This document shows positions 58,040 through 64,000 of a stretch of DNA of 64,000 nucleotides, in pieces (within the stretch, counting starts at the first letter, position 1; the number at the start of each line of letters is the position of its first letter). The stretch is from Lewinellaceae bacterium (lineage in GTDB: Bacteria > Bacteroidota > Bacteroidia > Chitinophagales > Saprospiraceae). The notes beneath the pieces are model-generated. The model saw only the letters and a program-made list of their open reading frames with translations, had not been told where the DNA came from and searched no databases. Location: NCBI GenBank assembly GCA_020636045.1, contig JACJYP010000001.1:62001-126000 (forward strand). Reading direction: 5' to 3'. A program made the translations under genes and the position numbers.

Positions 58040-61003
58040 TCAGAAAGTGGCTCCGATGGTGAAGAAGAAACTTTTTGCCGACGGGAACGGCGTCACTTCC
58101 ACGCTGGATGAAATGGCGTCCGTGCCGAAGTTCGACACTTCGGGATCGTAGCTGCTGTAATCGAAGATATTGATCAGGTTACGGCCCGAGAAGCCGAGTT
58201 TCACTTTTGCCTTGTCGTTGAACCAGCGGGGAGGCAGGTTGTAGCGCAGACCAACCTCGCGCAGGCGCAGATAACCGGCATCTTCCACCCATGCATTTGC
58301 CGATACACCCAGTTGGGAAAGGCGATAGTCGCCGTTGACTGCCATACCGCTCGGATCGAGGTTCGTGCCGTCATAGTCGGGGCTGGTACCGAAAATATCG
58401 GACAGCAGCGTGCTCAGGTTGATATTCTCACCGCCTTTTTTCCAGTGGAACAGGAAATTGAGTTCCCATTCGCGATAACGCAGCGCGTTGTTGAACGCCA
58501 TCTGGAAATCGGGTTCCGCATCGCCAAATACGTGCAGGCCGTTCGCATCGGCGTCCGGGTCGATGCCTACGATCTGGGTCGGAGACTTGCCTTCTTCGAT
58601 GCGGTAGGTGCCGAGCGTAGCGCCGAAAGCGCCGAGGTTGTACGCCGGCACGTCGAGGCGGCTGATCTTCGCCGTGTTCTTCCAGAAACTGATGCGGCTA
58701 TCCCAGTTGATGTCGCGGTTGCGCACGGGATTCAGGTCGAGCGCGATCTCGAAGCCTTTGTTTTCGAGGTCGGCGGCATTACGCCATGCCGTGGTGAAAC
58801 CCGAAGAGCTCGGCGTATTGACCTGGAGGATCAGGTCGTCGATGTTTTTGAGGTAGTAGGTGAATTCAAAGTTGTAGCGGTTTTGTACAAATCCGAGGTC
58901 GAAGCCCATTTCGATCTCCGTCTGGCGTTCCGGACCGATGGTCGTGTTGCCGAGGGTGATACCGATGATGGAGCCCGTGCTGCCGTCGATGATGATCGGA
59001 TTGAGCGGCGTATAGGTGGCGCCGAAGGGTCCGAAGTTACCCGACTGGCCGAAGGCGCCGCGCAGCTTGAGCTGGCTGATCTCGCCGCCCAGGTCGGTCA
59101 TTTCGTGAATATTAAGCGCCAGCGAGGCTTTCGGATAGTAGTACAGCTTGTTGGCATCGCCGTTGCGGCTCGACTTGTCGCCGCGGATACCCAGCGTCAG
59201 GATGGCAATGTCCTTGAAATTGACCTCTTCCTGGGCAAAAAAGCCCTTGTCTACCTGCTTCAGTCGCTCCTGGATCACCTGCACCGAACCGGCCTGGTTC
59301 AGGTTGGTTTGCGAGCCGATGAGCTGGGAAGCCACGGTATTGACAAAATCCTGGTCCAGGTTTTCCTGCGTGACGCCCGCCTGTGTGCGGAAAGAGATGT
59401 TGCTGTTGGTGGTAAAAGTATGTACGAGGAATGCGGCGATGTTGGTACCGAAGCTGCTCGCCGTGCCGGCGATGGATACGCCGTTGGTACCGTTGCCGTC
59501 TTTCTGGAACTGCAGTTCGCGCGGGAAAATGGACCGCGTGCGCAGCGAGTACTGATCGGCGCCGCCGCGTACGATCAGGTTCAGCACGTTGCTTTCATTG
59601 CTCCACAACTTGAATGTGCCGATCGCGCCACCGAGAATACGGTCGACCTTTTCGCGGTTCGTCACCAGGTCACGCGTCTGGAGGAAGTTGGAGGGCGCAT
59701 ACGGGTTGTTCGGGTAGTTGCCCTGCTCGTCGGGGAACAGATCGGCCCAGGAGGGCGTCGAAACATAAGAGATCCCCAATGTGGTCGAAGTGTTGTCGTT
59801 GTTGAAATAACCGCGATCCGATTCAGAGTTCACGTAATTGAGGTTCACCTGCAGATCGGCCCATGAAAAAGCCTTTGAATCGAGGTTCAGGCGTACCGAA
59901 GTTTTGTCGTAGCCGGTATTTTTAACGATGCCGTTTTCCGACTTTTTGGTGACCCCGGCGTAATAACCGAACTTGTCGGAACCGCCGTTGATCGACAGGC
60001 GGGTGGTATTGAGTATGCCTTTCTCGCCGAAAAGTTCGTCTTCGTAGTTATACACTTTTCCCGCTGTAACAGCCTGGTTGTATTTGGCTACTTCGTCGGT
60101 ACCGAACGATGCTTCTACCTTGGAGGCATCCCATTGGCGTACGCCCAGTTTCTTCAATTGCTGCTGGAAACCAATGGACTGCGATACATTCACTTCCGTG
60201 CTGCCGTCCTTGCGGCCGCGCTTGGTGGTGATCAGCACCACACCGGCAGCGGCCCGGGAACCGTAGATCGCGGCAGCGGAAGCGCCTTTGAGCACCTCGA
60301 TGCGCTCGATGTCTTCGGGATCGAGGTCGGCAACGCGGTTGGAGGGGTTGTCCTGATAGCGCGTACTACCCTGTCCGGCAGCCGCCGACACGAAGTTGGT
60401 GTTTGAGCGGAAGTTGGAATTGTCGTAGTACACACCGTCGACGATGTATAGCGGCTGTGAATTACCGTTGAGGGTGGTGATCCCCCTGAATTTGACGGTA
60501 GCGCCGCCACCCGGCGCGCCTGAGTTGGCAATGATGTTGACGCCCGTGAGTTTGCCGTACAGGGCGCCGTCCATGGTCGATTGCACGGTAGTGCCCACCA
60601 GTTCGTTACTGGTGATGGACGAGACGGCGTTGGCCAGGTTGGCGCGCTTCACATTGGTAGCAAGACCCGAGATCACGACCTCATCAAGGCCGGCAAAGTC
60701 TTCTTCCATGATAACGTCGACCTTGGGGCTGGCAGAAGTCACCTGGACGTTTACCGTTTTGTAGCCTGTGTAGGCAATGGCAAGGGTAGCGGCATTGCCG
60801 GGTATCTCCACGCTGTAGTTGCCGTCGACGTCGGCTGTCGTGCCGCGTGAAGCGCCTACAACGGCCACCGTCGCGCCCGGAAGGGCTTCGCCGTTGGCGT
60901 CCGTCACGCGCCCCGAAACAGTGAATTGAGCCAGTGCAACCTGTGCCCCAAACAGGAGCAGGGCCGGTAGCAGGATACACCTGCATAAGGTTTTGTACTT
61001 CAT
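58040..61003 (-). CDS. SusC/RagA-family TonB-linked outer-membrane protein
   Basis: This is the outer-membrane transporter of the SusCD pair. The 987 residues from MKYKTLCRCI have a signal peptide ending near VALAQF, a CarboxypepD_reg-like domain (FTVSGRVTDANGEALPGATV), a plug (KGASAAAIYGSRAAAGVVLI) and a beta-barrel with a C-terminal Phe. The TonB box region is not clear. The in-frame stretch upstream to 61063 has no signal. A TACGTTTG box lies 47 bases upstream. It precedes susD by 72 bases; a hairpin GGGCC-N3-GGGCCC lies in the gap. Confidence 0.94.
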   Translation of the reverse strand: MKYKTLCRCILLPALLLFGAQVALAQFTVSGRVTDANGEALPGATVAVVGASRGTTADVDGNYSVEIPGNAATLAIAYTGYKTVNVQVTSASPKVDVIMEEDFAGLDEVVISGLATNVKRANLANAVSSITSNELVGTTVQSTMDGALYGKLTGVNIIANSGAPGGGATVKFRGITTLNGNSQPLYIVDGVYYDNSNFRSNTNFVSAAAGQGSTRYQDNPSNRVADLDPEDIERIEVLKGASAAAIYGSRAAAGVVLITTKRGRKDGSTEVNVSQSIGFQQQLKKLGVRQWDASKVEASFGTDEVAKYNQAVTAGKVYNYEDELFGEKGILNTTRLSINGGSDKFGYYAGVTKKSENGIVKNTGYDKTSVRLNLDSKAFSWADLQVNLNYVNSESDRGYFNNDNTSTTLGISYVSTPSWADLFPDEQGNYPNNPYAPSNFLQTRDLVTNREKVDRILGGAIGTFKLWSNESNVLNLIVRGGADQYSLRTRSIFPRELQFQKDGNGTNGVSIAGTASSFGTNIAAFLVHTFTTNSNISFRTQAGVTQENLDQDFVNTVASQLIGSQTNLNQAGSVQVIQERLKQVDKGFFAQEEVNFKDIAILTLGIRGDKSSRNGDANKLYYYPKASLALNIHEMTDLGGEISQLKLRGAFGQSGNFGPFGATYTPLNPIIIDGSTGSIIGITLGNTTIGPERQTEIEMGFDLGFVQNRYNFEFTYYLKNIDDLILQVNTPSSSGFTTAWRNAADLENKGFEIALDLNPVRNRDINWDSRISFWKNTAKISRLDVPAYNLGAFGATLGTYRIEEGKSPTQIVGIDPDADANGLHVFGDAEPDFQMAFNNALRYREWELNFLFHWKKGGENINLSTLLSDIFGTSPDYDGTNLDPSGMAVNGDYRLSQLGVSANAWVEDAGYLRLREVGLRYNLPPRWFNDKAKVKLGFSGRNLINIFDYSSYDPEVSNFGTDAISSSVEVTPFPSAKSFFFTIGATF

Positions 61004-61049
61004 AACTGGAACAGATTTAGATGAAAGTGAAAAGATTAAGACTGAATAA

Positions 61050-61057
61050 CAAACGTA
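61050..61057 (-). promoter_or_regulatory. Putative promoter of susC, -7 box TACGTTTG
   Basis: TACGTTTG on the minus strand fits TAnnTTTG; the leader is about 46 bases. No TTG at 20 bases upstream. Confidence 0.5.
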
Positions 61058-61243
61058 AAGCACTTTCCTGAATCCGTCATTTTTTTTGCCTTTATTTTCC
61101 GTTTCTGTTTATTTCAGTCGTTACAGGGCAATTTGCCAAACAGGGTTCTTTAAAGCATTCAAAAATCGAAATATAGCCCATTTTAACAGCGCGAGGCCTG
61201 TCGAAGCTTTTTGCAGAAAATCTGCTGCTTACGCGAAAAAATC

Positions 61244-61251
61244 TACATTTG
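61244..61251 (+). promoter_or_regulatory. Putative promoter of the sodium symporter, -7 box TACATTTG
   Basis: TACATTTG lies 44 bases before the symporter start codon; no -33 box at 20 bases. Confidence 0.45.
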
Positions 61252-61295
61252 CCCCGCACCCCTGACTGTTAAATCCGCGTTTACACCCGAAAGTA

Positions 61296-62831
61296 ATGAC
61301 AGCACATCTTACACCCACGCTTGTGCTCGTTGTCCTGTTCCTCTATTTCGCCATGCTGATCGGCGTAGCGTGGCTGACCGGGCGAAATGTGAGCAATGAA
61401 GGATTTTTCCTCGCAAACAGGAAAGTACCCTGGTATGTGGTGGCCTATGCCATGATCGGTACGAGCATCAGTGGTGTCACGTTTATATCTATTCCCGGGA
61501 AAGTTGGCGGCGGCGGCTTCAATATGGCATTTTCCTATATGCAGGTGGTGTTCGGCTATCTGGCCGGCTATCTTTTCATTGCCACGGTGCTGATGCCACT
61601 CTATTACCGGCTGCAACTGACGTCGATATACGGATACCTGGAACAGCGCCTCGGGCACTGGTCGTACAAGACCGGCGCGGCGTATTTCCTGCTTTCCCGC
61701 ACGCTTGGCTCCGCCGCGCGCATGTTTCTGGCCGCTACGGTACTGCAGGTATTTGTGTTTTCCCCGCTGGGCGTGCCATTCCCCCTCACCGTGTCGCTGA
61801 TGCTGGCCCTGATCTATGCCTATACTTTTAAAGGCGGGCTGAAAACCATTATCTGGACCGATACGATCATGACCACTTTTTTTCTGGCGGCGCTGATCTT
61901 TACGGTAATCACGATCGGTAAAACACTGGACCTGGGCGTAGACCGCCTCGTGCCTGCGATCATGGAAGGGCGCTACGGGAAAATTTTCTTCTTCGACAAT
62001 TTTCTCAGCGACCCCAACCACTTCGTCAAGCAATTTGTCAGCGGCGCCCTGATCGCCATCGCCATGACGGGGCTCGATCAGGACCTGATGCAGAAAAACC
62101 TGGCCTGCAAAAACATCCGCGAGGCGCAGAAGAACATGTTCGTCTTTTGCATCTACCTGGTGGTGATCAACTTCCTGTTCCTCATGCTCGGGGCCCTGCT
62201 CTACATGTACGCGGGTTCGCTGGGGCTTCAGATACCCGACCGCACCGACTATTTGTATCCGAAGATCGCATTTGACCACCTGGGAATGGCGGCAGGCATT
62301 TTCTTCATTCTCGGCCTGATCGCCAGTACCTATGCCAGTTCCGATTCGGCACTGACGGCGCTGACGACGAGTTTCTGTATTGATTTTCTCAATTTTGAAA
62401 AAAAGGCCCCGGCCCGGCCCGATCCTTATGCCGCCGAGGCGGAAGTGGCGGCTTACGAAGCCTCCGTAAAACGGCAAACAAGGCTTCGCACCCTGGTGCA
62501 CCTGGGGTTCTCGGCATTGTTCGTTGTCATTATCATGATCCTGGATGCCCTGAGCAGCGATGCCGTGATCAACCTGCTGTTCAAGATCGCAGGCTATACG
62601 TACGGACCGCTGCTGGGTCTGTTTTCATTCGGATTGTTCACCAAACTAAAAATACACGATCGCTGGGCAGTAACCGTATGCCTGCTGGCGCCTACCCTCA
62701 CCTGGATACTGGAGATCACCTGCAAGCAATGGTTCGACCTGGGCTTCCTGACCATCCTGATCAACGGTCTTTTCACTTTTGCGGGATTGTGGGTCATTTC
62801 TTATCGCGAACAAACTACCGCTGCTGAATAA
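61296..62831 (+). CDS. Sodium:solute symporter family transporter
   Basis: This secondary transporter belongs to the SSS family (511 residues, about 13 membrane helices). It opens with the conserved GxxxFLANRKVPWYVVAYAMIGTSISGVTFI. Typical features include YLEQRLG in the third helix, FKGGLKTIIWTDTI, a Na+ site region near the ASSDSALTALTTSFCIDFLNF stretch, and a charged loop (EKKAPARPDPYAAEAEV). Substrate (sugar, amino acid or nucleoside) not deducible. It lies next to, but divergent from, susC, which may reflect shared uptake of a solute. Confidence 0.93.
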   Translation: MTAHLTPTLVLVVLFLYFAMLIGVAWLTGRNVSNEGFFLANRKVPWYVVAYAMIGTSISGVTFISIPGKVGGGGFNMAFSYMQVVFGYLAGYLFIATVLMPLYYRLQLTSIYGYLEQRLGHWSYKTGAAYFLLSRTLGSAARMFLAATVLQVFVFSPLGVPFPLTVSLMLALIYAYTFKGGLKTIIWTDTIMTTFFLAALIFTVITIGKTLDLGVDRLVPAIMEGRYGKIFFFDNFLSDPNHFVKQFVSGALIAIAMTGLDQDLMQKNLACKNIREAQKNMFVFCIYLVVINFLFLMLGALLYMYAGSLGLQIPDRTDYLYPKIAFDHLGMAAGIFFILGLIASTYASSDSALTALTTSFCIDFLNFEKKAPARPDPYAAEAEVAAYEASVKRQTRLRTLVHLGFSALFVVIIMILDALSSDAVINLLFKIAGYTYGPLLGLFSFGLFTKLKIHDRWAVTVCLLAPTLTWILEITCKQWFDLGFLTILINGLFTFAGLWVISYREQTTAAE

Positions 62832-62872
62832 ACCAGGGGTAATCGGAGTTGCACTGGCAATAATTATTTAAA

Positions 62873-62902
62873 AACTTTTTGTGTTTTTAAAAACAAAAAG
62901 TT
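62873..62902. promoter_or_regulatory. 30-base near-palindrome spanning the VOC promoter
   Basis: AACTTTTTGT (62873-62882) and ACAAAAAGTT (62893-62902) are perfectly complementary ten-base arms; the inner ten bases GTTTTTAAAA are also close to symmetric. The palindrome starts just before the -33 TTTG and ends in the first T of the -7 box, so it is either an operator or an AT-rich stem for the upstream symporter transcript. Confidence 0.55.
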
Positions 62903-62909
62903 ATTTTTG
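62878..62909 (+). promoter_or_regulatory. Consensus promoter of the VOC-TfoX pair
   Basis: TTTG (62878-62881), 20 bases, TATTTTTG (62902-62909). The start codon follows 67 bases later. Confidence 0.7.
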
Positions 62910-62976
62910 TGCGCCCAAACTTCCGGAATAGCACAAAAAGCCGGTTCTTTTTGTCACCCTTTTATCTCTTTCGCTT

Positions 62977-63342
62977 ATGAAAGCATGGACCACCTGGTTT
63001 GAGATCCCCGCCACCGACATTGCGCGGGCGAAAAAGTTTTACGACGCCATTTTTCAAATGGACACCCAGTTGATCGACTTCGGCGGATTCAAAATGGGCA
63101 TTTTCCCCCATAAAGGAGTGGGCGCAGCCCTTTGCCAGCACGAGGCCTACCAGCCCAGCGAAACGCACGGCACCCTGGTCTATCTCGAGGCCAATCCGGA
63201 CCTGCAGGAAGTACTCGACCGCGTAGAAGGCGCAGGCGGGCGCGTCACCCGTCCCAAAACCCAGATCTCGCCCGAACACGGCTATATGGCCATGTTTATC
63301 GATACCGAGGGCAACCGCATGGCCCTGCATTCCGATCAGTAA
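62977..63342 (+). CDS. VOC-superfamily (glyoxalase-like) protein
   Basis: The 121-residue protein is one VOC fold built of two beta-alpha-beta units: WFEIPATDIARAKKFYDAIF, then a second half with VYLEANPDLQEVLDRVEGAGG and ends DTEGNRMALHS. The metal-binding positions are not all clear, so I cannot assign glyoxalase, dioxygenase or resistance activity. It precedes the TfoX-like gene by 11 bases and shares a promoter with it. Confidence 0.85.
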   Translation: MKAWTTWFEIPATDIARAKKFYDAIFQMDTQLIDFGGFKMGIFPHKGVGAALCQHEAYQPSETHGTLVYLEANPDLQEVLDRVEGAGGRVTRPKTQISPEHGYMAMFIDTEGNRMALHSDQ

Positions 63343-63353
63343 ACTTTTTGCAC

Positions 63354-63701
63354 ATGGCTTACAACGAATTACTGGCCGACCGCATCCGCGTCGCGCTGGC
63401 CGCTCATTCCGATCTAGAAGAAAAAAAGATGTTCGGCGGCCTGGCGTTCATGTACAAGGGTAAAATGGCCTGCGGGATCGTCAAAGACGAACTGATGGTG
63501 CGCGTAGTCGCTTCCAGGTACGAATCCTCGCTTGAAAAGCCGCATTGCCGCGAGATGGATTTCACCGGCAAGGCGCTGAAAGGTTTCCTCTACATAGCGC
63601 CGGAGGGGTTTGAAACGGACAAACAACTGGCTGAGTGGGTCGGATTGGGAATAGAGTTCGTGGATCAGGCCCCGGAAAAGAAAAGCAAAAAGAAAAAATA
63701 G
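63354..63701 (+). CDS. TfoX N-terminal domain protein
   Basis: The 115-residue protein (MAYNELLADRIRVALA...) shows the TfoX_N features EEKKMFGGLAFMYKGKMACGI and GFLYIAPEG. The C-terminus is a Lys-rich tail. TfoX regulates competence in gammaproteobacteria, but the N-domain alone occurs widely with unknown function. A start 222 bases earlier in this frame overlaps the VOC gene and is rejected. It is co-transcribed with the VOC gene. Confidence 0.88.
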   Translation: MAYNELLADRIRVALAAHSDLEEKKMFGGLAFMYKGKMACGIVKDELMVRVVASRYESSLEKPHCREMDFTGKALKGFLYIAPEGFETDKQLAEWVGLGIEFVDQAPEKKSKKKK

Positions 63702-63711
63702 GCTAAGTCGC

Positions 63712-64000
63712 CTAAAACTCCGGCACTTCGCCCAATTCGATGATCTGATTCGGGCGGATGTGTACTGCCGCATAGAAAATGACATCCAGTTGCCCCGGGG
63801 TGAAGTAGAATTTCCGCATGTAACAAGGCGCGTAGTACGACATGTAATTGTTGATCATGGGGTGGTATTCGAGACCTGTGCCCGCTTCCTTGAGGCCTTT
63901 CATTTCACAGTTGGAATAATTCACGTACACTCCGTAAACTTCACCCGGATCGGCCGGCGTATCGCATACCCTGTCCCCGGCTTCGGTGCAATTGCCGCCA
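63712..64000 (-). CDS. M43 family (pappalysin-like) metalloprotease, C-terminal part
   Basis: Only the C-terminal 95 residues lie in the window; the gene runs past its edge. They begin GGNCTEAGDRVCDTPADPGE, where CDTPA and the Cys pattern match the region after the zinc site in M43B proteases. The end has NNYMSYYAPCYMRKFYFTPGQ, equal to the NxMxY...C...FTxGQ pattern with the Met-turn. The catalytic HExxHxxGxxH would be upstream, outside. It lies convergent to the TfoX gene, ten bases apart. Such enzymes are secreted; a C-terminal sorting domain is absent, as the stop follows the catalytic domain directly. Confidence 0.75.
   Translation of the reverse strand, partial: GGNCTEAGDRVCDTPADPGEVYGVYVNYSNCEMKGLKEAGTGLEYHPMINNYMSYYAPCYMRKFYFTPGQLDVIFYAAVHIRPNQIIELGEVPEF

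Noticed and set aside
1..64000. tRNA, rRNA, CRISPR, prophage, transposase, toxin-antitoxin or restriction genes
   Set aside because: None seen on reading both strands; no clusters of phage genes, no repeat-spacer array, no transposase signature.

Overview
The window reads as chromosomal DNA of a Bacteroidota bacterium, probably of the Saprospirales/Lewinella type. The phylum call rests on a SusC/SusD pair, a second TonB-dependent receptor with an N-terminal carboxypeptidase-like domain, a fused CcoNO oxidase subunit, a long SecA, a DUF2723 protein, and many promoters of the form TTG-N20-TAnnTTTG. The order-level placement is inference. Coding density is high. I saw no rRNA, tRNA, CRISPR array, prophage or insertion sequence.

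Layout. 1-11.6 kb (minus strand): secA, a small unknown gene, then a multidrug-efflux unit running tetR > tolC-like > membrane-fusion lipoprotein > paiB-like > RND permease. 11.7-21 kb: ruvX-def, a GH16 lipoprotein, a CYTH protein, a DUF2975/HTH pair, a GH13 lipoprotein, a large DUF2723 membrane protein and an OmpH/Skp chaperone. 21-27 kb: a carboxypeptidase-regulatory-like exported protein, a methyltransferase, purF and purD (convergent), and two tandem Cys-rich exported small proteins. 27-30.3 kb: a LytTR regulator with a receiver-kinase fusion, a TonB C-terminal protein, and a highly structured intergenic stretch ending in a terminator. 30.3-38 kb: RNase HI and a DUF6265-barrel fusion, then ECF sigma factor > putative anti-sigma factor with three 37-residue repeats > beta-solenoid exported protein > TonB-dependent receptor. 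38-46.7 kb: mlaE-dapD-RDD, an SDR, a TIGR02757 protein, carA, an enoyl-CoA hydratase homologue, a nitrilase-family amidase and an NlpC/P60 hydrolase. 46.8-54.4 kb (minus strand): a microaerobic cytochrome cbb3 oxidase operon, ccoS-ccoNO-ccoQ-ccoP-ccoG-fixH-tauE-like-crp/fnr, followed by two small membrane proteins. 54.6-64 kb: a small membrane protein, a PAS histidine kinase, susC-susD, a sodium:solute symporter, a VOC-TfoX pair and the C-terminal end of an M43 (pappalysin-like) metalloprotease.

How the parts work together. The window mixes core functions (secretion, translation, purine, pyrimidine and lysine synthesis, cell envelope) with envelope-facing accessory units: two outer-membrane uptake systems, a drug-efflux operon, secreted glycan hydrolases and a cbb3 respiratory module with its own Crp/Fnr-type regulator.

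No single locus is an obvious new defence or biosynthetic system. The most unusual items are the exact 37-residue triplication in the putative anti-sigma factor, the tandem Cys-rich exported proteins after purD, the structured non-coding stretch at 29.9-30.26 kb, two palindromes lying inside promoters (54.55 and 62.89 kb), a perfect 16-bp hairpin upstream of carA, a dispersed CCAACC-N3-GGTTGG element, heptanucleotide repeats at gene ends, and a 34-residue membrane protein in the cbb3 operon.
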